NCBI GenBank assembly: GCA_964344935.1
Contig: CAYFPL010000007.1
Location: forward strand, 218,545 to 282,544
Length of the DNA stretch: 64,000 nt
Reading direction: 5' to 3'
Source of the DNA: GCA-2731375 sp964344935
GTDB taxonomy: Bacteria; Pseudomonadota; Alphaproteobacteria; GCA-2731375
Position 1 is the first letter of the stretch. Every line of letters begins with the position of its first letter. A program made the position numbers and the translations under genes. Below the pieces are notes generated by a model that saw nothing but the letters and a program-made list of their open reading frames with translations, was not told the DNA's origin and did not search any database. Positions 8,512 through 16,937 of the stretch are shown here, piece after piece.

Positions 8512-8976
8512 ATGGAGATGGTTGATCTGCTGGCGCCTGACGCGGTCGTCGCCAACCTGAAGGCCGGCAGCAAGAAACAGGCCCTGCAGGAATTGTCAAA
8601 CCAGGCAGCGGCCCTGACGGGGCTGCATGAACGGATGATCTTCGACGTCCTGCTGCAGCGGGAAAAACTGGGCACCACCGGCATCGGCCGGGGCATTGCC
8701 ATACCGCATGGCAAGATGCAGGAGTTGGAGAAGCTGCACGGCCTCTTCGCCCGGCTGCCCAAAGCGATTGATTTCGACGCCATCGACGAACAGCCGGTGG
8801 ACCTGATCTTTCTGTTGCTGGCGCCCGAATCGGCCGGCGCCGATCATCTCAAGGCCCTGGCCCGGGTTTCGCGCCTGCTGCGCGATGAAAGCGTCTGCGC
8901 CAAATTGCGTGGCGCCGATGATCCGGAAGCCCTGTTCGCCCTGCTCACCGTACCTACCGTTTCACCGGCCGCCTAA
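8512..8976 (+). CDS. ptsN: PTS-Ntr EIIA protein PtsN
   Basis: A 154-residue EIIA-type phosphocarrier of the nitrogen-related phosphotransferase system, a regulatory protein rather than a sugar transporter. The phosphorylated histidine is His66 in the motif GIAIPHGK. The next genes run on the opposite strand, so this is the last gene of the lipopolysaccharide/rpoN block. Start ATG at 8512 eleven bases after hpf; an in-frame ATG two codons later is an alternative. Confidence 0.93.
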   Translation: MEMVDLLAPDAVVANLKAGSKKQALQELSNQAAALTGLHERMIFDVLLQREKLGTTGIGRGIAIPHGKMQELEKLHGLFARLPKAIDFDAIDEQPVDLIFLLLAPESAGADHLKALARVSRLLRDESVCAKLRGADDPEALFALLTVPTVSPAA

Positions 8977-9034
8977 TTGTCGCATTGCTTGCGGCGGCCT
9001 CGCGTCAGGCGACGCAATAGAAATCCGAATTGAT

Positions 9035-9253
9035 TTAGTTCAGAGCCACTGCTTCAAGGTCGTTTTCGTAGCAGGCGGCCATGGCGGCGGCATAGTTTTC
9101 GAAGCCGCCCAGTTCACGGCCGTTGGCGCCGTGCACAACATAGACCGTCTGGCCGTTGAGCAGATGCGGGCGGATATAGGCCAGCTGGTCGGCGCCTAGC
9201 ATGGCCAGGCCCTCTACCGACAAGCTGCGCAGGCCGTCTTGACGGGGTTCCAT
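9035..9253 (-). CDS. DUF1150 family protein
   Basis: A 72-residue small protein of the alphaproteobacterial DUF1150 family, recognised by LAMLGADQLAYIRP and the GFENYAAAMAACYENDLEAV tail. It starts two bases after the Hsp20 stop and so is the second gene of a two-gene heat-shock unit. This pairing is widely conserved in alphaproteobacteria, suggesting a linked role in protein quality control, but no biochemical function is known to me. Confidence 0.88.
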   Translation of the reverse strand: MEPRQDGLRSLSVEGLAMLGADQLAYIRPHLLNGQTVYVVHGANGRELGGFENYAAAMAACYENDLEAVALN

Positions 9254-9255
9254 GC

Positions 9256-9735
9256 TCAGCCCTCCCCGATTGTTTTGCCGCGCTCGCCGCTGACGGCCAT
9301 CTTGCCGTCGTCGGCCGCCTTGGGCGGGCCAGTGGTGATGTCGATGATGCGGGAGATCACCTCCGGCTGCGGCCGCACCAGATCGATGTGCAGCAACCCG
9401 TTGTCCAGTGAGGCGCCGGAAATCTCGATGCCCTCGGCCAGGACAAAGCTGCGCTGGAACTGCCGCGCCGCAATGCCGCGATGGATATAGACCCGCTCGC
9501 CGTCGTCGGTCTGGCGGCCGCGTACGATCAGTTGGTTGTCCTCGGCGGAGATTTGCAGATCCTCGCGGGCAAAGCCGGCCACGGCCAGGGTGATGCGCAA
9601 CTCGTTCTCGGAAACCCGCTCGATGTTATACGGGGGATAGCCGTCGTTGGCGGATTTCGCCACCCGGTCCAGCAATTGCTCGAAATGATCAAAGCCCAAT
9701 AGCAATGGGCTGTTAAAGGCAGAAAGTCTGGTCAT
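9256..9735 (-). CDS. Hsp20/alpha-crystallin small heat-shock protein
   Basis: A 159-residue ATP-independent holdase of the IbpA type. The N-terminal segment FDHFEQLLDRV is typical of class A bacterial sHsps; the alpha-crystallin domain spans about residues 33-125 with NIERVSENELRITLAVAGF. A longer reading to 9765 is open, but a near-perfect GGAGGAGGTG Shine-Dalgarno (9741-9750) sits five bases before the ATG at 9735, deciding the start. No CIRCE or sigma-32 promoter could be assigned with confidence in the 9766-9989 gap. Confidence 0.93.
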   Translation of the reverse strand: MTRLSAFNSPLLLGFDHFEQLLDRVAKSANDGYPPYNIERVSENELRITLAVAGFAREDLQISAEDNQLIVRGRQTDDGERVYIHRGIAARQFQRSFVLAEGIEISGASLDNGLLHIDLVRPQPEVISRIIDITTGPPKAADDGKMAVSGERGKTIGEG

Positions 9736-9989
9736 GACGCCACCTCCTCCTAATTGAGCGGGCATGGCGGTCCTACTTCAATAGGTCCTGTTACTGCTCC
9801 GGACCCCAGGGCTGATAGATCGAACATCGCAAATTCAACCCAGCGGGCGTCCGCGCGCGGCCCGGAACGGCGCCGCGTAGCCAATATGTAAGACTGCAAA
9901 GGTGCCGGTGCAAGCTATGACGCACTGGAATAGACGGTTTGTTCCCTATATATTTCTGTTTTGTTCACATGTTTGGCTTAGAAGGCACC

Positions 9990-10259
9990 ATGCCGCAGAA
10001 ATCCACGCCGCCGGAAGCCGGCCCCCGCCTGGAAGACCTGGCCCGCGAGGACATCCCCGTGGCCGCCTGGTGCCTGGACTGCGGCCGTCACAAGGTGCTG
10101 GCCACCGCCGCCCTGCTGGCCCGCCTGGACGGACGCACGGCGGTGGCGGCCCTGGCCCGGCGTATGCGCTGTCAATCCTGCGGCTCCCGCGCCATCGAAA
10201 CCCGCCCTCACTACCAGGGCCTCGGCGTTGTGGCGGGGCATCGGTGGGAAGGGGATTAG
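9990..10259 (+). CDS. Small four-cysteine, putative zinc-ribbon protein
   Basis: An 89-residue hypothetical protein. Two cysteine pairs, CLDC near residue 28 and CQSC near residue 65, are spaced like a zinc ribbon. The middle is Ala/Leu/Arg-rich (ATAALLARLDGRTAVAALARR). AGAAGG at 9980-9985 supports the ATG at 9990; an upstream in-frame ATG at 9939 lacks a ribosome binding site and would add a hydrophobic stretch. It lies alone ahead of argG. Function unknown; metal binding is inferred from the cysteines only. Confidence 0.65.
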   Translation: MPQKSTPPEAGPRLEDLAREDIPVAAWCLDCGRHKVLATAALLARLDGRTAVAALARRMRCQSCGSRAIETRPHYQGLGVVAGHRWEGD

Positions 10260-10274
10260 GGGCGGGATTGTGCA

Positions 10275-10302
10275 TTGCCGGGGGAGTGGAAATCCCTATA
10301 CT
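10275..10302 (+). promoter_or_regulatory. Candidate promoter of argG
   Basis: TTGCCG at 10275-10280, 16 bases, then TATACT at 10297-10302. The -10 is strong, the -35 weak. Predicted start near 10309, about 40 bases before the argG ATG. Confidence 0.45.
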
Positions 10303-10347
10303 GCGCGCCGCATTCGGAACCTATTCCCAGAGATGTAAGGCGGCGTT

Positions 10348-11556
10348 ATGGCGGGCGAGATCAACAAGGTGGTATTGGCCTATTCAGGGGGCTTGGATAC
10401 CTCCGTCATTCTGAAATGGCTGCAGGTGGCCTATGACTGCGAGGTGGTGACCTTCACCGCCGATCTGGGCCAGGGGGAAGAGGTGGAGCCGGCCCGGGCC
10501 AAGGCCGAGATGCTGGGCATCAAGGAAATCTACATCGAGGACCTGCGGGAGGAATTCACCCGGGATTTCGTCTTTCCGATGTTCCGGGCCAATGCCCTGT
10601 ATGAAGGCCTGTATCTGCTCGGCACTTCCATCGCCCGGCCGCTGATTTCCAAGCGCCAGATCGAAATCGCCGCCGAAACAGGCGCCGATGCGGTCTCCCA
10701 CGGCGCCACGGGCAAGGGCAACGACCAGGTGCGTTTCGAATTGGGCTATTACGCCCTGAACCCGGATATTAAGGTGATCGCGCCCTGGCGGGAATGGGAC
10801 CTGGGCTCGCGCACCGCCCTGATCGAGTTCGCGGAAAAACACCAGATACCTATTCCCAAGGATAAACGCGGCGAGGCGCCGTTCTCGGTCGATGCCAACC
10901 TGTTGCACATCTCCGCCGAGGGCAAGGCCCTGGAAGACCCCTGGCATGAGCCCGGCGAATTCGTCTATTCCCGCACCGTTGCGCCCCAGGACGCCCCGGA
11001 CGAGCCCACTTATGTGGAGATCGAATTCAGAGGGGGCGACGCCGTGGCCATCGACGGCGTTGCGATGTCGCCGGCGGAACTGCTGACGAAATTGAACCAG
11101 CTTGGCGGGGCCAACGGCGTGGGCCGGCTGGACCTGGTGGAAGGCCGCTATGTGGGCATGAAAAGCCGGGGGGTTTACGAAACGCCCGGCGGCACCGTCC
11201 TGCTGGCGGCGCATAGGGGCATCGAAAGCATCACCCTGGACCGCGGTGCCATGCACCTGAAGGACGAGATCATGCCCCGCTATGCTGAGTTGATCTACAA
11301 CGGCTATTGGTTCAGCCCGGAAAGGCTGATGCTGCAGGCCCTGATCGACAAGAGCCAGGAATGCGTCGAAGGCACCGTGCGGGTGAAGCTCTACAAGGGC
11401 AGTGCCACGGTGGTGGGGCGGAAATCTCCCAACAGCCTCTATAGTCTCGAGCACGTCACCTTCGAGGAAGACAGCGTCTATGACCAGCGCGATGCCGAAG
11501 GCTTCATCAAGCTGAACGCCCTGCGCCTGCGGCTACTGCACCGCCAGAAGAGTTAG
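10348..11556 (+). CDS. argG: Argininosuccinate synthase
   Basis: A 402-residue cytoplasmic enzyme joining citrulline and aspartate with ATP, the penultimate step of arginine synthesis. The ATP pyrophosphatase P-loop AYSGGLDTS is at residues 11-19; family segments GATGKGNDQVRFE (citrulline/aspartate site) and SPNSLYS near the C-terminus are intact. Full length for type 1 bacterial ArgG (about 400 residues). It stands alone with its own promoter candidate; a palindromic repeat element follows its stop. Confidence 0.97.
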   Translation: MAGEINKVVLAYSGGLDTSVILKWLQVAYDCEVVTFTADLGQGEEVEPARAKAEMLGIKEIYIEDLREEFTRDFVFPMFRANALYEGLYLLGTSIARPLISKRQIEIAAETGADAVSHGATGKGNDQVRFELGYYALNPDIKVIAPWREWDLGSRTALIEFAEKHQIPIPKDKRGEAPFSVDANLLHISAEGKALEDPWHEPGEFVYSRTVAPQDAPDEPTYVEIEFRGGDAVAIDGVAMSPAELLTKLNQLGGANGVGRLDLVEGRYVGMKSRGVYETPGGTVLLAAHRGIESITLDRGAMHLKDEIMPRYAELIYNGYWFSPERLMLQALIDKSQECVEGTVRVKLYKGSATVVGRKSPNSLYSLEHVTFEEDSVYDQRDAEGFIKLNALRLRLLHRQKS

Positions 11557-11590
11557 CGCCGGGCCGAGGTCCGCACTTACGGCCCACGCC

Positions 11591-11679
11591 GTCATTCCCG
11601 CGCAGGCGGGAATCCAGGGACAGGCGCACTGCCGCAGAAGTACCGGATAAATCTGGACTCCCGCTTTCGCGGGAGTGAC
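11591..11679. repeat. 89-bp bipartite palindromic repeat element, copy 1
   Basis: Left arm 11591-11617 begins GTCATTCCCGCGCAGGCGGG and itself folds (TTCCCGC/GCGGGAA). Right arm 11653-11679 is CTGGACTCCCGC...GAGTGAC, an inverted and slightly diverged copy. The two arms are separated by 35 bases. A second element with identical arm length and spacing lies at 51548-51636. The arm sequence resembles the GTCATTCC..GGAATCCAG extragenic palindromes found in many proteobacteria. It lies between argG and the convergent aldolase gene, where it could also act as a terminator. Confidence 0.85.
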
Positions 11680-11702
11680 GGTTTTGATCTGTTAGCCGCC
11701 GT

Positions 11703-12473
11703 TTAGTCCCGGTAGCTGGGATCCTGGGCGTCCAGCATGCGGAGCAGGGGCGGCCAGGCCAGTTCGGCCAGGGGCAGGTTGGTATCGGAAATCTGGTTCT
11801 TCACCGCCTCGACGGCATCGTCCGAAGGCATGTTCAGTTTCGCCCCGCCGGACAGGGCGCGGACCTGCATGCTGCAGGCCCGTTCCAGGAGATACATGTT
11901 CAAAAAGGCCGAGGCCACGGTCTCGCCGCAGGTCAGGGTGCCATGGTTGCGCAGGATCATGGTGTTGCTCTGGCCCAAATCGGCCACCAGGCGTTCCCGT
12001 TCGTCTAAATCCAGGGCGATGCCTTCATAATCGTGATAGCTGAGGCCGGCGGTGATGGTCAGGGCGGTCTGGGTCAGGGGCAACAGGCCGTCGGCCTGGG
12101 CCGAGACGGCGACGCCGTCGTTGGTGTGCAGATGCATGACGCAGCCCACATCCGGCCGGGCCGCGTGCACGGCGCTATGGATAGTGAAACCGGCCGGATT
12201 GATGCCGTGTTCGCTGTCCGAGAGCACTTTGCCGTCCAGGTCCACTTTGACCAGGGATGAGGCGGTGATCTCGTGGAACAAATGGCCCAGGGGATTGATC
12301 AGGAAGGCTTCCCCTTCCGCCGAACCCACGGTATCGGGCACCCGCGCCGATAGGTGGGTGAAGATCAGGTCGGTCCAGCCGTAATGGGCCACCAGGCGGT
12401 AGCAGGCCGCCAGGTCCACCCGGGTCTGCCATTCCGCCTCGCTGACCTGTTTCTGTAAAGGTATCACGTTCAT
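11703..12473 (-). CDS. Class II aldolase/adducin family protein
   Basis: A 256-residue protein of the fuculose-aldolase/adducin fold. The HLSARVP, VMHLHTNDG (metal-binding His pair) and LRNHGTLTCG segments are all present, giving the zinc-binding histidines of class II aldolases. Bacterial members include sugar-phosphate aldolases and epimerases, and the natural substrate cannot be assigned. A longer reading to 12533 exists, but GGGAGAG just before the ATG at 12473 supports the shorter form. It follows the acyl-CoA ligase gene after 28 bases and is probably co-transcribed with it. Confidence 0.82.
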   Translation of the reverse strand: MNVIPLQKQVSEAEWQTRVDLAACYRLVAHYGWTDLIFTHLSARVPDTVGSAEGEAFLINPLGHLFHEITASSLVKVDLDGKVLSDSEHGINPAGFTIHSAVHAARPDVGCVMHLHTNDGVAVSAQADGLLPLTQTALTITAGLSYHDYEGIALDLDERERLVADLGQSNTMILRNHGTLTCGETVASAFLNMYLLERACSMQVRALSGGAKLNMPSDDAVEAVKNQISDTNLPLAELAWPPLLRMLDAQDPSYRD

Positions 12474-12501
12474 TGGCTCTCTCCCGATCTCAAGTTTCTC
12501 G

Positions 12502-14052
12502 TTATTCCGGCGCCGGGCCGGGGAACTGGTCACGCAACAGCCGCTTCAGGGGCTTGCCCGTGGGGTTGCGGGGGATTTCCTCGATGAAGCCCACGCCCTT
12601 GGGCAGCTTGTAGCGGGCCATCTTGCCGTCGCAATGTTGCAGTACGTCCGCTTCCGTCAGGTCCTCGTCCTTGCGCACCACCACGGCAAAGGGACTTTCC
12701 CCCCAGCGTTCGCTGTCCTGGCCGATCACCGCCACATCGGCGACGCCCGGATGGCCGGTGATCACGTTCTCCAGTTCCGCCGGATAGACGTTCTCGCCGC
12801 CCGAGATGATCATGTCCTTGACCCGGTCGTGGATGGTGATGAAGCCGTCGGCATCCCGAATGGCGATATCGCCGGTATGCAGCCAGCCGTCCCGGATGGT
12901 CTCGGCGGTGGCTTCCGGGTTGTTCCAATAGCCTTTCATGACATGCTTGCCTTGGACCAGCAGTTCGCCGGGCACGCCGTCCTCGGTGTCGTTGCCGTCC
13001 TCGTCCACCACGCGGACGTTGGTGTGGAAGAAGGCCTTGCCGGCGGATCCGATCTTGACCATGGCATCGTCTGGGCTGATCAGGGTGCCGGGGCCGCAGG
13101 CCTCGGTCAGGCCATAGACCTGGTGAATTTCGATGCCGATGTTCTTATAAGTTTCGATCAGGTTGGCGGGCACCGGCGAGGCGCCGGACATCACCCAGCG
13201 TAGGGCCGAAAAATCGTACTTCTCGAATTCCGGCACCATGAGCATGAAGTTCAACATGGCAGGCACGGCCAGGTTGACGGTGAGTTTTTCCTTTTCCGTC
13301 ACTTCCCACATCAACTTGGGGTCGAACTGGCGCAGGAGCACGCAGGTGCCGCCGATATAGATGGTCAGGAGCACCGGCAGCAGGGCACCCACGTGGAACA
13401 TGGGCAGCGCGATGGCGAAACGGTCGCGAAATCGCATCTCGGCCGTGTTGCCCATGGTGATCAGGGCCCAGGTTACGGTGTTGTGGGTATGCAGCGCGCC
13501 CTTGGGCAGGCCTGTGGTGCCGGAGGTATACATGATGAAGAGGTCGTCATCATCGCCGGAATTGATCTCCGGCGCCGCATCCGAGGCCGGACCCATCAGC
13601 TCGTTGTAGTCCGTGGCGAACAGGTCCCGGTCATGGCCCTCTTCGCAGAATTCGATCCAATGCTGTACGTCGCTGCCGTCCGACCCGCGCCCGTGCAGCT
13701 CGCCGGCCACTTCCGCGAAGTCGCTGCCGTAGATCAACGCGGTCGAACCACAATCCTTGAGGATGTAGCTCAGTTCGTCCGCCACCAGACGCCAGTTCAG
13801 GGGCACCACCACGGCGCCGATCTTGGCCAGGCCTAGAAAACTCTCAAAATATTCGATGTTGTTCATCATCAGAATGGCGACCCGGTCGCCTTTTCCGATG
13901 CCCAGGCCGGTAAAGGCGTTGGCCACTTTGTTGGCGCGCAGATCGATGTCGAGATAGCTGAGACGGCGACCGGTGGCGACTTCCACCGCCGCTTCCATGT
14001 CCGGATTTAAATGGGCCCGTTTGCCCAGATAAAGACCAACGTTATTGCGCAT
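12502..14052 (-). CDS. Acyl-CoA synthetase (AMP-forming)
   Basis: A 516-residue ANL-superfamily ligase activating a carboxylic acid to its CoA thioester through an acyl-adenylate. The AMP-binding P-loop YTSGTTGLPKG lies near residue 175, the A5 motif QVYGLTEACGPGT near 315, the hinge motif WLHTGDIAIRDADGF near 400, and the catalytic lysine region ends with NPTGKPLKR. Length and motifs fit medium/long-chain fatty-acyl-CoA synthases or feruloyl-CoA-like ligases; the exact acid is not readable. It is followed by the class II aldolase and preceded by a MaoC gene on the same strand. Confidence 0.88.
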   Translation of the reverse strand: MRNNVGLYLGKRAHLNPDMEAAVEVATGRRLSYLDIDLRANKVANAFTGLGIGKGDRVAILMMNNIEYFESFLGLAKIGAVVVPLNWRLVADELSYILKDCGSTALIYGSDFAEVAGELHGRGSDGSDVQHWIEFCEEGHDRDLFATDYNELMGPASDAAPEINSGDDDDLFIMYTSGTTGLPKGALHTHNTVTWALITMGNTAEMRFRDRFAIALPMFHVGALLPVLLTIYIGGTCVLLRQFDPKLMWEVTEKEKLTVNLAVPAMLNFMLMVPEFEKYDFSALRWVMSGASPVPANLIETYKNIGIEIHQVYGLTEACGPGTLISPDDAMVKIGSAGKAFFHTNVRVVDEDGNDTEDGVPGELLVQGKHVMKGYWNNPEATAETIRDGWLHTGDIAIRDADGFITIHDRVKDMIISGGENVYPAELENVITGHPGVADVAVIGQDSERWGESPFAVVVRKDEDLTEADVLQHCDGKMARYKLPKGVGFIEEIPRNPTGKPLKRLLRDQFPGPAPE

Positions 14053-14118
14053 TTTGAGCCTCCCCGTATTTTTCGCGGAGTGTCCCCGAAAAGGCCCACA
14101 TTCGCAAATGCAAAGTGC

Positions 14119-14619
14119 CTAGCCGGCGGGACGTTTGCGAACCAGGATCTTCTGCAGGCCTTCCAAAATCAGCTCCCGGCGTTGGTTGTGCAGGGTGGAG
14201 CGTAGCACCACGACGCCGGTTGTCCGTCCCTCTTCCAATGCCTCAACACGCAGCATGGGATAGATGGTATCGCCGGCATAAAGCGGTTTCAGGAACTTGG
14301 ACGACTGTTCGATGAAAGCGATCAGGGCATCGCCGAAATAGTGGGGCAGCATGCCGGCCCCCGGTGCCGTCTGGATCAGAGCCTGAAAACCGTGCGCCAG
14401 CAGGTTTTCGTGCCCTCGGGCGCGGCAGTATTCGATGTCATAATGGATCGGGTGGTTGTCGCCCGAGGCAAGCTGGAAGGCGGCGAAATTGGCATCGTCC
14501 AGGGTGCGCGAGGGAATGGGGAATTCATCGCCGATGCTCACATCCTCGAAATAGTGGGTTTCGCACATCTGGTGCTTGGCGGGATCGAAACCTTCGTCGA
14601 TATCCGGTTCTCCGCGCAT
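14119..14619 (-). CDS. MaoC-family dehydratase
   Basis: A 166-residue single hot-dog-fold protein. The hydratase signature appears as ASGDNHPIHYD with the catalytic Asp and His, followed by the LLAHGFQALIQTAPGAG helix. Members hydrate enoyl-CoA (R-specific) or beta-methylmalyl-CoA. It lies 66 bases upstream of the acyl-CoA synthetase on the same strand, suggesting that the two act on one acyl-CoA route. Divergent from the M19-like dipeptidase gene across a 146-base gap that must carry both promoters. Confidence 0.85.
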   Translation of the reverse strand: MRGEPDIDEGFDPAKHQMCETHYFEDVSIGDEFPIPSRTLDDANFAAFQLASGDNHPIHYDIEYCRARGHENLLAHGFQALIQTAPGAGMLPHYFGDALIAFIEQSSKFLKPLYAGDTIYPMLRVEALEEGRTTGVVVLRSTLHNQRRELILEGLQKILVRKRPAG

Positions 14620-14765
14620 GCCTTACTCCTTTGCCTCTGTCCATGGACAACCTGATCAGGGTTGCCGTAGCTTCAACCTTGTGCATGGCGCATTTGAACA
14701 AACGCGCACCCATGCGCTCAATCTTCTAATGTGGCTGAATAATGACAATTCCGGGGGACGGCAAG

Positions 14766-15749
14766 ATGGCGGAACAGGATCTTCATGGCGATGCCATCAT
14801 TTTCGACGGCCTGATCGTCTCGAACTGGGGCGAAGATATCTTCCGCGACATGCGCCGGGGCGGCCTGACGGGGGCCAACTGCACCTGCTGTGTCTGGGAG
14901 GGTTTCCGTGAGACCATGATCAATATCGGGCAGTGGAACCGCTGGTTCGCCGAATGCCCCGAACTTATCGTCAAGGCCCGCACCGTGGCCGACATCCGCC
15001 AGGCCAAAGACGACGGGCGCACCGCCATCGTCCTGGGTTTTCAGAACACCTCTGCCTTTGAGGACCGGCTGGATTTCATCCAAGTTTTCAAGGATGCCGG
15101 CGTGGGCATCGCGCAGATGACTTACAACACCCAGAACCTGGTCGGCAGCGGCTGTTACGAGAGCACCGATGGCGGCCTTTCGGACTTTGGCCATGAAGTA
15201 GTGGCCGAGATGAACCGGGTCGGCATGCTCTGCGACCTCAGCCATGTGGGTTCGAACACCTCCCGCGACGTCATCGAGGCGTCGGAAAAGCCCGTCGCCT
15301 ACAGCCATTGCCTGCCCAAGGGCCTGAAAGAGCATCCCCGCAACAAGACCGACGAGGAACTGCGCTTCATCGCCGAACACGGCGGTTTCATCGGCGTCAC
15401 CATGTTCCCGCCATTCTTGCGCCGGGGCGCGGAGGCGGATTTGAGCGATTATCTCGAAGCCATCGACTATGTCATCAACATTGCCGGTGAGGATGCGGTT
15501 GGCATCGGCACCGACTTCACCCAAGGATACGGCGACGAATTCATGCGCTGGATCACCCTGGACAAGGGCTATGCCCGTTCGCTGACCGAATTCGGCCCGG
15601 TCAAGTTCCCCGACGGCCTGGGCGCAATCGGCGAGATGCCCAATCTGACCCAGGCCATGCAGGACGCCAGTTGGGCGGAGGGCCGCATCCGCAAGGTCAT
15701 GGGCGAGAACTGGCTGGCCCTGCTCGACGCGGTTTGGGATGTGGATTAA
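14766..15749 (+). CDS. M19-like membrane dipeptidase family protein with altered metal site
   Basis: A 327-residue peptidase M19 family protein. Family features are the CDLSHVG and AYSHC histidine motifs (about residues 150 and 178) and GIGTDFTQGYG. The N-terminal HxD metal motif of renal-type dipeptidases (DGHND) is replaced by FDGLIVSNW, so one zinc-ligand pair is missing. GGGGGA at 14753-14758 supports ATG 14766 over the in-frame ATG at 14742. The gene starts a three-gene run with an amidohydrolase and a PuuE-type deacetylase, so amide or cyclic-amide breakdown is a reasonable guess. Confidence 0.8.
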   Translation: MAEQDLHGDAIIFDGLIVSNWGEDIFRDMRRGGLTGANCTCCVWEGFRETMINIGQWNRWFAECPELIVKARTVADIRQAKDDGRTAIVLGFQNTSAFEDRLDFIQVFKDAGVGIAQMTYNTQNLVGSGCYESTDGGLSDFGHEVVAEMNRVGMLCDLSHVGSNTSRDVIEASEKPVAYSHCLPKGLKEHPRNKTDEELRFIAEHGGFIGVTMFPPFLRRGAEADLSDYLEAIDYVINIAGEDAVGIGTDFTQGYGDEFMRWITLDKGYARSLTEFGPVKFPDGLGAIGEMPNLTQAMQDASWAEGRIRKVMGENWLALLDAVWDVD

Positions 15750-15772
15750 GCTTTGGGGTAAGGAGGACCATC

Positions 15773-16915
15773 ATGCAATACAATCGAATTTCCGCCGACA
15801 GCCATGTGGATCTGTGCTGGATGCCGCCGAAACTATTCGTGGAGGAGGCAACGCCGGCCATGAAGGAGCGCATGCCCTATGTCACCGATGGCAAGGATGG
15901 GCCCTATTGGACCTCCAAGAACGGCACTTCGTTCGGCCTGAAAAACGGCGTCGGCCCGGCGGGGGCGAAATACGTCAAGGGCCAGCATGCCCGCGCCGAT
16001 CTGATGGCGGCGACCAATCTGTACGAGGACGGCAGGAACGATATCCGCCGTATCTCCGATCCGCACCTGCGTCTCAAGGACATGCTGATGGACGAGGTGG
16101 ATGCGGAGGTGATTTACGGCATCCTGGGCGCCGCCACCAAGCTGGCGGATCACGAGGCGGCCAACGAAATGTTCCGCATCTATAACGACTGGCTGGCGGA
16201 TTTCTGCTCCCACTATCCAGAACGCCACATCGGCCTGGCCTGCCTGCCTTATGGGGATATCGAGGCGGCGCGGGCGGAGATCTACCGGGTCGCCGATACC
16301 GGCCTGCGCGGATTGGAACTCTCCTGCTCCTGGGACATGGCGCCCATGTACGACCCCATGTGGGAACCCCTGTGGCAGGCGGCGGACGAGGTGGGCCTGC
16401 CCCTGCATTTCCATACCTTCCCCGCCATCGACCCGAAACGCTTGGCGAACCTGACGTCAGAGACCCGGCGCGCGGCCTTCTTCACCGTGGTCTCGGGCTT
16501 TCAGATGAATCTTGTCAACATCATCGCCGCTGTGATTTCCGGCGGGGTGCTGGAACGCTATCCCAACCTGAAGATGGCCTTCGGCGAATCCGGCTGCGGC
16601 TGGATCCCCTATATGCTGGACCGCATGGATTTCGAGTGGGAGGACCGTTTCCACGATCTGCCCATGAGCATGCGCCCCTCGGACTATTGGAAACGCCAGT
16701 GCAAGGCTACCTTCCAGTTCGACACCATCGGCGGCAAACTGATCGACGACATGGGCGTGGAAACCCTGATGTGGGGTTCCGATTATCCCCACGGCGACGG
16801 CGTCTGGCCGGAATCCAGCCGCTATATCGAGGAGCAGTTCGGCCATCTGCCTGCCGATACCGTGCGCAAGATCACCTGCGAGAACGCCGGCAAGTTCTAT
16901 GGTCTGATCAACTAG
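15773..16915 (+). CDS. Amidohydrolase family protein (amidohydrolase-2/ACMSD type)
   Basis: A 380-residue TIM-barrel metal-dependent hydrolase or decarboxylase. The N-terminal DSHVD motif at residues 9-13 stands in for the usual HxH/DxH pair; LPLHFHTF near residue 215 supplies the barrel histidine, and WGSDYPHGDG near 330 is the family signature Asp. AGGAGG at 15761-15766 fixes the ATG at 15773; the longer open reading to 15671 overlaps the dipeptidase gene and is rejected. Substrate unknown; relatives include 2-amino-3-carboxymuconate semialdehyde decarboxylase. Confidence 0.87.
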   Translation: MQYNRISADSHVDLCWMPPKLFVEEATPAMKERMPYVTDGKDGPYWTSKNGTSFGLKNGVGPAGAKYVKGQHARADLMAATNLYEDGRNDIRRISDPHLRLKDMLMDEVDAEVIYGILGAATKLADHEAANEMFRIYNDWLADFCSHYPERHIGLACLPYGDIEAARAEIYRVADTGLRGLELSCSWDMAPMYDPMWEPLWQAADEVGLPLHFHTFPAIDPKRLANLTSETRRAAFFTVVSGFQMNLVNIIAAVISGGVLERYPNLKMAFGESGCGWIPYMLDRMDFEWEDRFHDLPMSMRPSDYWKRQCKATFQFDTIGGKLIDDMGVETLMWGSDYPHGDGVWPESSRYIEEQFGHLPADTVRKITCENAGKFYGLIN

Positions 16916-16937
16916 GCGCCGCTCCCCTGCCGATCCC

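Noticed and set aside
11591..11679. CRISPR array
   Set aside because: Only two inverted arms exist with no regular direct-repeat and spacer series, and no cas genes are present.
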